Source: a virus. Taken from it: DNA of 21,949 bases. Below are positions 7,405-14,773 of the stretch, one piece after another. Below the pieces are notes generated by a model that was not told where the DNA came from, ran no database searches, and saw only the letters and a list, made by a program, of their open reading frames with translations. Location of the stretch: IMG/VR virus record IMGVR_UViG_3300034418_012165, positions 1 through 21,949 of that record; one strand, 5' to 3'. Position numbers and translations under genes: made by a program. The first letter of the stretch is position 1; each line of letters starts with the position of its first letter.

Positions 7405-9591
7405 CTAATATCCTTTTCTACCTGTTCCAATGTTGGTTCCCATCCCCAAGGCATCACGCCCTTGAATAAATCTATCATAATGTTTGAAGGGATTCATAAC
7501 AATGATTTGGGGTTGGATTCCTCTTCCACTTTCAAGCGCTTGAATCCCACTTTCCCCTAATCTGGAGACAGCACTTGTGGAAAGAATAGCTTCCCCTTTT
7601 TTGGCTCTCACCATGGTTTCATCTGGGGCAAGGGGAGAAGAATCCCCAATCATCCCACCCATGTGAAATTTGGGTTGTTGACTAGCTACCAAAGCGGTTT
7701 GGGCAACACCCAAAGCCGCCATTCCTGCCATGGCGAAAGGTCCCAAGGCAGCCACCTCCACAATATTTTTAGCGGTTTGAATTGCAATATCAGTAATGGC
7801 CGCGGCTTTTCTTATGTTAAAAACAAGTTCTGCATTCTTTTTGTTTTTTATGCTGTTTTGGTCTATCAAATCGGCGGCTATATTCAAACCCTCTACCACC
7901 ATCCCAAAGCCCTTTTGGTATTCATCAAAGACTTCTTTGGCACTTTTCTTTTTCTTGTTATCATCCTCAATTATCTTTTCAGTTACCTTGGTACTTTCTT
8001 CCATTTCCAAAAGAGATGTTTCCAGAATAAGATTTTGCTGTTCTTCAAAAGCTTCTTGGATAGTGGTTCTTCTTTGTTGGTCCAATTGTTCCAATCTTTC
8101 AGCCTTGGCCAATTCCAAATCTTCTATGGCTTGAACAACCTCTTCGGTTTGTTCCATGGCCTTCAATTTGTCAATCTGTGCATCAATTGTGTTTTGAACT
8201 GCTGTACTTTCTTCATGTATCTTTTGAAGCTCGATATCTCGAAGGGCAATTATCTTTTCTTCACCTTGTAGTTGGGAAACCCGTTCATCTCTTATCTTGG
8301 TCATTGTATCCAAGACATCTTTGTCTATTTGGTTCAATAGCTTTGTGGATTCTGCTAGTTCATCCACTCCCTTGGTTGTAGATGTTGTGGCTCCCACTCC
8401 ACCACCACCACCACCACCACGTGTTCCACCTGTGGGGGTTGGGGCGCTCATGGTGGCCTTCATCAAAGCATTGAAGTTTTCAAGTTTTTCCGCGGCTACC
8501 TCAAAAGGTGAAAAGACTTTATCCCCATGGGTGGCCATCTCATCCATAAGTTCATTGACCACAATAAGCGCGCGTTCTGCTTCATCTGTGGTTCCTGTGA
8601 TGGATACCACCCCATAATTGAGGGAAGCCAATACAAACCCAAAGGATTGTTGTAGGGCTTTGAGGGTATTCCCCGCAATCTCCCCAAATACGATAAACGC
8701 CTGTGTCGCCCCCAAGATGATATCATTCAAACCACCACCACTTCCAGCTTCACCACCCGCGGCTACATCCAATAACCTCATGAACTCACCCGTGATAACT
8801 TGGGTGGCCGTGGCGCTTATCCTTTGGAAATCTGCCATGGTCTTTTGCATCTGTGGACCCGCGTTGACACCAAATTCATTGGCAAGATTCACAAATGCTT
8901 CCAGATTATCAATAGCGCCACTTTGGATGAATTTAGGTCCCACTGTTTTCCCAAAAATATCCGCGGCTCTTGCCACTTTTTCTTCCGCGCTTTCAATCTG
9001 GGAGAGATTATTGAAGATTTCCTTTAGTACTGCATCTGAACTTCTTAATTGCTGGAATCCATCCACTGTTTCTGTTATCTGAACTCCCACAGCATCAAAC
9101 GCCTTTTTGGCTGTGCTTCCACCTTCCGCGGCTTCCAACATAAGTTCTGGAAGCTTGACCAATCCCCCTTCCATCTCTTCAAAGGATAATCCCGCCCCCT
9201 CCGCGGCTAATCTCAACCCGTTGAGGGTATCCACTCCCACACCTGTTTTGGTGGATGCATCCACCAATTGGTTACTCATATCCGCAATATGTTGGGCAAA
9301 CGATAGGACGGCATAACCCGCCCCCACGGCGGCTAGGGAGATGGATGAAAAGGAAAGTTCAATTTCTTTTCCTGTGTCTTTGGCTTCTTTACTCACTCTT
9401 TTCAAAGCGGCTTCTTGCTCTCTTGCTGCTTTTTCCGCCGCCTTGGCGGCTTTGGTGTATGCTTTATCCAAATCATTAACAATCTTCTTGGCTTCTTTGT
9501 CAGATACCTGACCCACCTTTTGAAGCCCACTAATAAGATTCTGAACCTCAGCCCTATAGCTTATTTGGATGGTTTTATTGATATCCGCCAT
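7405..9591 (-). CDS. Tail tape measure protein
   Basis: This 728-residue protein starts with a lysine/alanine-rich helical region (KAYTKAAKAAEKAAREQEAALKRVSKEAKDTGKEI). A hydrophobic segment follows (SLAAVGAGYAVLSFAQHIA), then the typical DASTKTGVGVDTLNGLRLAAEGAGLSFEEMEGGLVKL region of tape measure proteins. A glycine run near residue 395 separates it from a long coiled coil (residues about 410-560). Near the C-terminus come another hydrophobic patch and the common tail end KFHMGGMIGDSSPLAPDETM with KKGEAILSTSAVSRLGESGI. The protein sets tail length and helps DNA ejection. It follows the chaperone genes as expected. At roughly 0.15 nm per residue it would give a tail of about 110 nm, which is only an estimate. 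Confidence 0.93.
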   Translation of the reverse strand: MADINKTIQISYRAEVQNLISGLQKVGQVSDKEAKKIVNDLDKAYTKAAKAAEKAAREQEAALKRVSKEAKDTGKEIELSFSSISLAAVGAGYAVLSFAQHIADMSNQLVDASTKTGVGVDTLNGLRLAAEGAGLSFEEMEGGLVKLPELMLEAAEGGSTAKKAFDAVGVQITETVDGFQQLRSSDAVLKEIFNNLSQIESAEEKVARAADIFGKTVGPKFIQSGAIDNLEAFVNLANEFGVNAGPQMQKTMADFQRISATATQVITGEFMRLLDVAAGGEAGSGGGLNDIILGATQAFIVFGEIAGNTLKALQQSFGFVLASLNYGVVSITGTTDEAERALIVVNELMDEMATHGDKVFSPFEVAAEKLENFNALMKATMSAPTPTGGTRGGGGGGGVGATTSTTKGVDELAESTKLLNQIDKDVLDTMTKIRDERVSQLQGEEKIIALRDIELQKIHEESTAVQNTIDAQIDKLKAMEQTEEVVQAIEDLELAKAERLEQLDQQRRTTIQEAFEEQQNLILETSLLEMEESTKVTEKIIEDDNKKKKSAKEVFDEYQKGFGMVVEGLNIAADLIDQNSIKNKKNAELVFNIRKAAAITDIAIQTAKNIVEVAALGPFAMAGMAALGVAQTALVASQQPKFHMGGMIGDSSPLAPDETMVRAKKGEAILSTSAVSRLGESGIQALESGRGIQPQIIVMNPFKHYDRFIQGRDALGMGTNIGTGRKGY

Positions 9592-9592
9592 T

Positions 9593-10090
9593 TCACACCT
9601 TCTTCTTTTGGTCTATTATATACGCATCAGCCAATTTTTTGATAAGCTTATTCACTTTCTTTCTGGAAGGTTCCCACATTGTTTTTTCCGCTACGTTTTC
9701 TCCCGCGGGTACTGTGGAGGGAGAACCATTCTTTCTTTGGGAATAATCCGCGGCTATAATCATATAGGCATAGGGCGCATCATTCCCAAAAAAACCTTCA
9801 ATCTCTTTCCCACCACTAAGGATTCTTATTCCTGTATAAAACTTATCTATGGAATCTTTGGATTCTTCCTTCTTGATGGTGGTTTTTCCTGTTTTTTTAC
9901 TTACCACAGGTTTCCCATATCTCACATTCCAATTTTCCTTGGCATGTTCCACCCTTTCATCTAATTCACGTTCTAATACTTTGATGGTTTCACCCGCTAC
10001 TTCTTGAAGAGCTTGTTCAAATAACTCTTTTTGGGGTCCCGTTATCTCAATGGAACCCTTTCCCTTTCCATATCGTAGTTTTCTAGCCAT
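9593..10090 (-). CDS. Basic structural protein, possibly neck or HK97 gp10-like
   Basis: This 165-residue, lysine-rich protein lies between the chaperone GT frame and the tape measure. Its start overlaps the GT stop codon (ATGGCTAG). The N-terminus has an amphipathic helix (PQKELFEQALQEVAGETIKVLERELDERVEHAKENW). A beta-rich centre includes APYAYMIIAADYS, and a C-terminal helix follows (EPSRKKVNKLIKKLADAYI). This helix-sheet-helix plan with a YA motif resembles HK97 gp10-type neck or tail-completion proteins. Those usually lie before the tail tube gene rather than after the chaperones, so the position is unusual. The family assignment is tentative. A tail assembly role is also possible. Confidence 0.5.
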   Translation of the reverse strand: MARKLRYGKGKGSIEITGPQKELFEQALQEVAGETIKVLERELDERVEHAKENWNVRYGKPVVSKKTGKTTIKKEESKDSIDKFYTGIRILSGGKEIEGFFGNDAPYAYMIIAADYSQRKNGSPSTVPAGENVAEKTMWEPSRKKVNKLIKKLADAYIIDQKKKV

Positions 10091-10657
10091 CTTCGGTTCC
10101 CCTTCTCAAAAATCGTTCATGTTGTTGTTTTAGATTGGAGAGTTGGAACTTCTTCTTTTTCTTCTTGATATCTTCTTGCTTCGTGTTGGAAAGCCTATAA
10201 TCTGCTATAAGTTCCGCTTGAAGCGCCCTTGGGAGGGAGAAGAACCATGTGGGTTCTTGATTCCAATATCTGGAAATCAATAATCCTGTTCTTACAATTC
10301 CCCCCGCGGGCTTGAAGAAAAATTTTCCGCGGCTTCCACCTCATCATCTGTGGATATGTGTTCACTCATCATTTTGAAGAGTTCTGTTCCCACTTGAAGC
10401 ACGTCTATGGGATTCACCTTATGAGATGAAAGCCATTCTTGTACCTTCCCACCATAAGCCATCAAATCACAATCTGAAAGACTGTATTTTGGGCATGTGG
10501 GTTGATTTTGTATCATGATTCCCATCAAACCCGCAAACAGCCTTCCCAATTGGGCGCGGTTGGGGTTTGTGGATATCATGTAAAACACATCCCACACTGT
10601 GGACATGGATTTTGGCATTCCAAAAACGCACTCTAGTTTTCCAATGGATTTGTTCAT
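10083..10657 (-). CDS. Tail assembly chaperone GT, -1 frameshift fusion
   Basis: A -1 shift at A_AAT_TTT joins the first 113 codons of chaperone G to a second frame of 78 codons. This gives a product of about 191 residues. The second frame is open from the slip site through FFKPAGGIVRTGLL into SRYWNQEPTWFFSLP, ALQAELIADYRL and a basic lysine-rich end. It has no ATG start and no ribosome site of its own; its first possible start is a TTG at 10280-10278. The tryptophan/proline motif followed by a helix is typical of gpT domains, which bridge the tape measure and the tail tube subunits. The stop codon overlaps the start of the next gene. Confidence 0.8.
10292..10657 (-). CDS. Tail assembly chaperone G
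   Basis: This 121-residue helical protein lies directly upstream of the tape measure region and downstream of the tail tube. That is the conserved position of the lambda gpG-type chaperone, which coats the tape measure protein during tail assembly. It has a good ribosome site (AAGGAATGAACC before ATG). Near its end the reading frame runs through GAA-AAT-TTT-TCT, which contains a -1 slippery heptamer. It then continues for only eight more codons to TAA at 10294-10292. Members of this family vary a lot in sequence, so the call rests on position, size and the frameshift signal. Confidence 0.8.
   Translation of the reverse strand: MNKSIGKLECVFGMPKSMSTVWDVFYMISTNPNRAQLGRLFAGLMGIMIQNQPTCPKYSLSDCDLMAYGGKVQEWLSSHKVNPIDVLQVGTELFKMMSEHISTDDEVEAAENFSSSPRGEL
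10319..10325 (-). other. Programmed -1 ribosomal frameshift site
   Basis: The minus strand reads A_AAT_TTT in the frame of chaperone G, a canonical X_XXY_YYZ heptamer. The downstream frame matches a -1 shift exactly. GC-rich CCGCGG blocks lie on both sides (10327-10332 and 10304-10309) and could pair with each other across the slip site, but their role is uncertain. Confidence 0.8.
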
Positions 10658-10673
10658 GGTTCATTCCTTTGGA

Positions 10674-11156
10674 TTATACTGCGGCTCTTGTGATGGTTCC
10701 ATATACTTCCCCACTCATGGCGATAGTATCGGGATTTCCTTCACTTACTGCGGCGGTGAGAAGAACCTTTTCAAAAGTTACCTTGGTATTGGAACCACTC
10801 AACCCACTCATGTTTGCTTGGAACTCCACAGTTACCAAGAATTGTTCAAAGCCTGTTCCACCTGTGGATGTAGCCGCTGAAGAGTTACCTGTTTTGTATA
10901 CGAAATCCAAAAGGGTATCACTTGAAGCGTTAGTGAACTCACGAAGATGAACACTGAAAGAGATGCTTGGAACTGGGTCATTTCCCGCGCGCAATCCAAC
11001 AATAGAAGCTCTGTCATAGATTACAATTCTTTCAGCTTTATCCAGATTCATGGACATATCGCCATTTTCATAGGAAACCACATAAGATGTAGCATCTCCG
11101 TTGGTTATTGTTATTGTTCCATCTCTGGGAACTGCTACCACTGTACTTTCAGCCAT
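10674..11156 (-). CDS. Major tail tube protein
   Basis: This 160-residue, beta-rich protein (DGTITITNGDATSYVVSYENGDMSM, PSISFSVHLREFT, LVTVEFQANMSGLSGSNTKVTFEKVLLTAAVSEG) lies just upstream of the tail chaperones and downstream of the tail terminator. That is the standard place for the tube subunit, which polymerises into hexameric rings around the tape measure. The length fits compact siphovirus tube proteins. It has a very strong ribosome site (AAGGAGAAACCCCC before ATG), as expected for a highly expressed structural protein. No extra Ig-like domain is visible at the C-terminus. I am fairly sure of the role, mainly from context and fold character. Confidence 0.75.
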   Translation of the reverse strand: MAESTVVAVPRDGTITITNGDATSYVVSYENGDMSMNLDKAERIVIYDRASIVGLRAGNDPVPSISFSVHLREFTNASSDTLLDFVYKTGNSSAATSTGGTGFEQFLVTVEFQANMSGLSGSNTKVTFEKVLLTAAVSEGNPDTIAMSGEVYGTITRAAV

Positions 11157-11168
11157 GGGGGTTTCTCC

Positions 11169-11618
11169 TTATTGTAGTGGGATGAAATGAAGAACTTCAA
11201 AAGATAGGGAGGAAAGAACATATTCCCCACTATCTGTGAGAAGTCGATTTGATGAAATAAATTTAATGTGAATGTTGGGATATAGGGAAGAATCCGTTCT
11301 ATCCAATAGTGTTTTGATGATTGTGTTTTCCAGATTCAATTGGTTATCCACATCTGTGAGTTGGTCCAATGGTCTTATACGATACGCAAAAGTAATATCC
11401 AAGTCAGTTTGGAGCATAGCCCCTTCCACGGGTCTTTGTCTATCATCTTGGGCATTGGAACCACCAATTCCCACAGAGAAGGATTTGTGCGCTATGGAAT
11501 TGGGAGTTCTCCCAAAAGCTTCAAAAGGAAGTGGGGATTCTTTCAATCCCACCCCCGCTATGGATTCCAAAGCCGTGGACACCCTTTGTCTTATAGATGA
11601 TAGTTGAACCGTGGCCAT
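11169..11618 (-). CDS. Tail terminator / tail completion protein
   Basis: This 149-residue protein begins with a helix (SSIRQRVSTALESIAGVG). It then has a beta sheet with a typical MLQTDLDITFAYRI strand, a helix (QLNLENTIIKTLLDR) and a final strand pair. This alpha/beta plan resembles gpU-like tail terminators, which cap the tube and join it to the head. I chose ATG at 11618 because it overlaps the stop codon of the upstream adaptor as TGATG, which suggests reinitiation. A TTG one codon earlier is less likely. It lies between the adaptor and the tail tube gene, as in many siphoviruses. Confidence 0.65.
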   Translation of the reverse strand: MATVQLSSIRQRVSTALESIAGVGLKESPLPFEAFGRTPNSIAHKSFSVGIGGSNAQDDRQRPVEGAMLQTDLDITFAYRIRPLDQLTDVDNQLNLENTIIKTLLDRTDSSLYPNIHIKFISSNRLLTDSGEYVLSSLSFEVLHFIPLQ

Positions 11619-12394
11619 CAATACTTCCTATATCGAAGACGGTTAAATCTTGATGGTGGGTTGGTGGTGGATATCATGGGCATACCCGCCTTTCTCTTCT
11701 CCACATCATCAGCTCTTCCATCTTCATCCATATCATAACGAAAAGATATCTGTTTGAACTGGTATTCATAAGACTTGATGTGTTCACGATACAAATCCAG
11801 ATATCTCCCATTGGATTGACCAAGTGAACTGTGCATATTTCTCCATATAAGAGCCAAAGCAAGTTCAAGGTGGGAAGAGCGTAGCGCTTGGGGTTCCGTT
11901 ATCAAATAGGGAAGGTTTCCAAGTTGTCGAAGGCGTTCTATTATCCTCACCCAAGCTTCATCAATGTATCGTTGCCATCCATCTGTGTAAGAATCTGGAA
12001 GAAGGTTCTCCAAATCGCTATAACTGGATTCCAAATCAATATCTGAGATACATGGATATAATGGTCTTCTGCATAGATACGCGGGTCTTTGGAAAGTGTA
12101 ATCAACACCACCAATTTCCACTTCCCAAAGCTCAAACCATCCATCACTCAGGGTTTTGGAAGTTGGAACTTGGGAAGAAGAGATGGTGTATTGGATAGCA
12201 TTTCCCACAATCGTGGCTGTGGTGGTGGAAATGATTTCACTTCCATCTTCATCCAATAGCTGATAGGTGGCGGCGGTGGGGGTTACCTCGCCACCATTTC
12301 GATAGATGATAAGCTCCACGGTTTGGGTTTTCCCGCGTTGAATCATTTGGGGAACCCTTATCCGTGGGGCATAATATGTATCCAATACAGCCAT
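11618..12394 (-). CDS. Head-tail adaptor with N-terminal beta domain
   Basis: This 258-residue protein appears to have two parts. Residues about 15-115 form a beta-rich domain (IQRGKTQTVELIIYRNGGEVTPTAATYQLLDEDGSEI and DGWFELWEVEIGGVDYTF), like Ig-like or BppU-type modules. Residues about 120-215 are helical (DLESSYSDLENLLPDSYTDGWQRYIDEAWVRIIERLRQLG, HLELALALIWRNMHSSLG), like gp6/Mu gp36-type head-tail adaptors. Those adaptors dock on the portal. The tail (DMDEDGRADDVEKRKAGMPMISTTNPPSRFNRLRYRKY) includes a calcium-loop-like acidic stretch. The gene precedes the tail terminator with a one-base overlap. The fused N-terminal domain is unusual for an adaptor. Confidence 0.6.
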   Translation of the reverse strand: MAVLDTYYAPRIRVPQMIQRGKTQTVELIIYRNGGEVTPTAATYQLLDEDGSEIISTTTATIVGNAIQYTISSSQVPTSKTLSDGWFELWEVEIGGVDYTFQRPAYLCRRPLYPCISDIDLESSYSDLENLLPDSYTDGWQRYIDEAWVRIIERLRQLGNLPYLITEPQALRSSHLELALALIWRNMHSSLGQSNGRYLDLYREHIKSYEYQFKQISFRYDMDEDGRADDVEKRKAGMPMISTTNPPSRFNRLRYRKY

Positions 12395-12413
12395 CTTGAT
12401 ATCCTATGGGGGA

Positions 12414-12740
12414 TTATGCTTTGAATACTTGATACCAATTGACAGAATCAGCCACAATCATCATTCCTTCACCTTGGGAAACAGCTATTGTGGAAGTATC
12501 TGGTTTGGTTACTGTAAGGTCAAAAGCACCCGCGGCGGTATTTGTTATCCAGAATATCATTCCATCTTTTGCGGGGGGAAGATTGATAATTCTTTCAGCT
12601 CCATCGGGGTCAAGAATCTGAATCATGGAAGAAGACTTATCCAAGGTCTTATCACCTGCTAGGGTTTCCACGTTCACACCATTCTTCAATACAATTTGTC
12701 TTGGGATGGTGAATTGTTGTTTAGCGTTATATTGGGCCAT
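12414..12740 (-). CDS. Beta-rich decoration-like virion protein
   Basis: This 108-residue protein is almost all beta strand. Its regular pattern (IQILDPDGAERIINLPPAKDGMIFWITNTAAGAFDLTVTKPD, then TIAVSQGEGMMIVADSVNWYQVFKA) is common in phage capsid decoration and fibre-attachment proteins. It has an excellent ribosome site (AAGGAGATTTCGAA before ATG). It sits a few genes after the major capsid gene and before the adaptor. Capsid decoration is the most likely role, inferred from position. A fibre trimerisation module is the main alternative. Confidence 0.5.
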   Translation of the reverse strand: MAQYNAKQQFTIPRQIVLKNGVNVETLAGDKTLDKSSSMIQILDPDGAERIINLPPAKDGMIFWITNTAAGAFDLTVTKPDTSTIAVSQGEGMMIVADSVNWYQVFKA

Positions 12741-12765
12741 TTCGAAATCTCCTTATTTTGTTGAG

Positions 12766-12906
12766 TTATTTCCCATTTTTTTGGTCATGGCGATTGGCGA
12801 CTTCACCCGCAATCTTGCGGGCTTTGTCTTCACTTATATTACCACCATTTTTTCTTGTATGCTCAATTATTCTTTTGGTCATACGTTCGTAAGCTTCTCT
12901 AGACAT
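12766..12906 (-). CDS. Small helical protein, 46 residues
   Basis: This short gene is open from ATG at 12906 to TAA at 12768-12766 and encodes a basic helical protein. Its second half reads NISEDKARKIAGEVANRHDQKNGK. The start overlaps the stop codon of the upstream gene by 8 bases (ATGTCTAG), with AAGGTG as a ribosome site inside that gene. It fills what would otherwise be a 158-base gap, and its neighbours on both sides are well-placed structural genes. The function is unknown. The KARKIAxEVANR pattern suggests a compact helix pair that could bind a virion protein. Confidence 0.6.
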   Translation of the reverse strand: MSREAYERMTKRIIEHTRKNGGNISEDKARKIAGEVANRHDQKNGK

Positions 12907-13540
12907 CTCTTTTCACCTTCTTGGCTTTGGGTTCCTTTCCTTCACTATTCACAGGGCCACCCAATTCAATGTATTTCTTCATCAATTCTAGTTTGAGAAC
13001 ATCTGCTTCATATTGTGCTTGGATTCGTGGGGTCATGTTCTTCCCTTCGTTGCGTTGCACTCTTTTTTCTTGCATATCGACGAAGAACCCAAGAATATCC
13101 ATATCTGGGGGAGTTATCACACCCTCATTCATGAGTTCTTCACGCCAATCATTATAACTTTCCTTATCTTGTTTCCACACAACACGATTGGAAACCACTT
13201 TGGGGGTTTCCCATATATTGGAGTAATACCATCCACCGTTTTTTGTGGCGTGTCGTGTTTGATATCCAAGCTCCCATTCCAGAACTTCAAATCCATCATC
13301 CATCATTCGTACACGTGCCATCTGGGAATCTGTTCCCCCACGTGGAATCATTCTCACACCATTCACACCCGCCAATTCAAATAATCTACGGAATGAGGGA
13401 AGGAAGAGCCATCTATCTCGATGGTGGGTAAATTCCCAACATGTGTTTGGATGGTGCATAAACCAAAATGGTTGGTTTGGTTTTAGGGGAAGGGCGTTGT
13501 TTCTTGTTACATCTCCACCCGTCCAAGGTTGGTTAGTCAT
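12899..13540 (-). CDS. Hypothetical virion-module protein, 213 residues
   Basis: I do not recognise this protein. It is soluble and rich in tryptophan and histidine in its first 60 residues (QPFWFMHHPNTCWEFTHHRDRWLFLPSFRRLFELAG). A central region looks like alternating strands (GVRMIPRGGTDSQMARVRM, FEVLEWELGYQTRH). A long C-terminal helix ends in a lysine-rich tail (GKEPKAKKVKRDV). It is the first gene after the capsid hairpins and has a good ribosome site (AGGAAATAACC before ATG). Its place between capsid and decoration genes suggests a head completion or minor head role, which is inference. Confidence 0.7.
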   Translation of the reverse strand: MTNQPWTGGDVTRNNALPLKPNQPFWFMHHPNTCWEFTHHRDRWLFLPSFRRLFELAGVNGVRMIPRGGTDSQMARVRMMDDGFEVLEWELGYQTRHATKNGGWYYSNIWETPKVVSNRVVWKQDKESYNDWREELMNEGVITPPDMDILGFFVDMQEKRVQRNEGKNMTPRIQAQYEADVLKLELMKKYIELGGPVNSEGKEPKAKKVKRDV

Positions 13541-13578
13541 GGTTATTTCCTAGGTTCATGGTTCATGGTTAAAATGGT

Positions 13579-13594
13579 GGGGGATTGCTCCCCC
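13579..13594 (-). terminator. GCAA-tetraloop hairpin after the capsid gene
   Basis: On the minus strand a perfect 6-bp stem (GGGGGA/TCCCCC) closes a GCAA loop, a very stable GNRA tetraloop. It lies about 55 bases after the capsid stop codon. The following bases (ACCATTTTAACC) hold only a weak T-run, so it may be a partial terminator or an mRNA-stabilising 3' end. Confidence 0.55.
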
Positions 13595-13603
13595 TAAAGG
13601 TTA

Positions 13604-13632
13604 GGGGGCTGGGAACCATGAAAACAGCCCCC
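13604..13632 (-). terminator. Stem-loop directly after the capsid gene
   Basis: An 8-bp perfect stem (GGGGGCTG/CAGCCCCC) with a 13-base loop lies 17 bases after the capsid stop codon. It stands upstream of the GCAA hairpin. There is no T-tract, so intrinsic termination is unlikely from this stem alone; the pair may protect the capsid message. Confidence 0.55.
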
Positions 13633-13649
13633 AAACCACCCATATATAA

Positions 13650-14573
13650 TTACGCGTCGGTAGCAATAAGAACACCACGAGCTTGTTCAACAATAGCCGC
13701 TCCTGTGTATGCTGTACCCACTACCTTAGTGAGGGAATAAGCGGAATCACGTTCAATTTCTACCATCACGGGAGTTCCAGCGGGGCGGATTTCACCGTTT
13801 GGAGCTGCCAAAGGAACGGGAGTTCCAAGGGCATAAGCAATAGCACCCGCGGAGAACATTGCACCTTCTCTATCTGCTCCATTCAATGGACAGAAAGAAG
13901 ACTTGTGGATTTGAACGCCCATGAAATCACCTACATAACCTTGGCCAAGTGATTTCAAAAGGTCATGGTGTGCTGGATTGAAAGCAATAGCGTTAGCGGT
14001 TTCATTACGAATAGAAGCTTGTAAATCAGCAATCTGACGTGGGTGAAGAACTGCGAACAATTGAGAAGGATTATCCGCGATTTCAAGAAGATAAAGAGCA
14101 TCCATGAAATCATCCACAGACATATCCACACCTGTGGAACCCGCACTAGCGGAAAAACCTGTGAAGGTAGCGCATACCATTTCCATGAAACGAGATTCAA
14201 AAGCGCCCGCCATGGATTCAGCAAGACGGAAAACATCAATATCGTTTCCAAGCTTGGTGAGAGCTGCCAAATCTGTAAGGTCATAACGCAGTCCAATTCT
14301 TCCCACTGTGATATCTGCGGTAGCGGTTGAAAGGTTGGAAGATGTGATTTCCGCACCATCTCCAACGGTGTTCATAGCTTCATATCCATCCAAACCCGCA
14401 TAACGCAAAGTAAGAGAATCTGAACCCATTCCCGCAATATCTCCCGCAAAGAGAAGAGCGCCAGAATTACGGATTGAAGCGCCATCATGGAGAAGAGCGC
14501 GAACTTCATTTTCAATCATGGCATCAAGTCTAAGACCATCACCATTCAATACACTATAAGTAATAGTAGCCAT
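13650..14573 (-). CDS. Major capsid protein, HK97 fold
   Basis: This 307-residue protein has features of HK97-fold coats: an ALLFAGDIAGMGSDSLTLRYAG strand region and TADITVGRIGLRYDLTDLAAL. A long helix follows (DIDVFRLAESMAGAFESRFMEMVCATFTG), then SQLFAVLHPRQIADLQASI and a GVQIHKSSFCP segment. The C-terminus (MVEIERDSAYSLTKVVGTAYTG) is also typical. There is no long N-terminal delta domain, in line with the separate scaffold gene. The ribosome site is AGGAAAATAAA before ATG. It has its own promoter about 80 bases upstream and two hairpins downstream, so it seems to be an independently boosted unit. That fits the need for several hundred copies per virion. Confidence 0.88.
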   Translation of the reverse strand: MATITYSVLNGDGLRLDAMIENEVRALLHDGASIRNSGALLFAGDIAGMGSDSLTLRYAGLDGYEAMNTVGDGAEITSSNLSTATADITVGRIGLRYDLTDLAALTKLGNDIDVFRLAESMAGAFESRFMEMVCATFTGFSASAGSTGVDMSVDDFMDALYLLEIADNPSQLFAVLHPRQIADLQASIRNETANAIAFNPAHHDLLKSLGQGYVGDFMGVQIHKSSFCPLNGADREGAMFSAGAIAYALGTPVPLAAPNGEIRPAGTPVMVEIERDSAYSLTKVVGTAYTGAAIVEQARGVLIATDA

Positions 14574-14651
14574 TTTATTTTCCTATATTTTAAGAGGTTG
14601 GGGTTTCGTGGTTCTACGTTGTTACGGTTACGACCCTCACCACTCTTTTGT

Positions 14652-14680
14652 ATTATACAAGGTTTTTCATAACCTGTGAA
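14652..14680 (-). promoter_or_regulatory. Sigma70-type promoter for the capsid gene
   Basis: The minus strand has TTCACA (14680-14675), a 17-base spacer, and a perfect TATAAT (14657-14652). The -35 element matches TTGACA at five of six positions and lies inside a DnaA box (TTATTCACA, 14683-14675). Transcription would start near 14645 and leave a leader of about 70 bases before the capsid ATG. Confidence 0.7.
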
Positions 14681-14728
14681 TAACCTGTGTATAACTTTTT
14701 TCACAGCCTGTGGAAAACCTGTGAATAA
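14675..14728 (-). promoter_or_regulatory. DnaA-box array, module A
   Basis: Five 9-base DnaA-box-like sites start at 14675, 14686, 14697, 14709 and 14720, about one helical turn apart. On the minus strand they read TTATTCACA, TTATACACA, TTTTCCACA and TTATTCACA. The middle one (TTTTTCACA) is on the plus strand. Three fit the consensus TTATNCACA exactly, and the other two differ at one base. The 254-base non-coding stretch 14574-14827 contains this module, module B and the capsid promoter. Confidence 0.75.
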
Positions 14729-14773
14729 CTTTTTTGAATCTTCATTCTGTGTGTGTTTTATCGTGTTTTTGCC

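Noticed and set aside
7663-8271. A 202-codon plus-strand frame opposite the tape measure gene
   Set aside because: It is rich in Phe, Leu and Cys as expected for the antisense of a Lys/Glu-rich coiled coil, and has no ribosome site.
8399-8420. CCA trinucleotide run as a phase-variable microsatellite
   Set aside because: It encodes the glycine linker of the tape measure protein. In-frame length change is possible, but nothing suggests phase variation.
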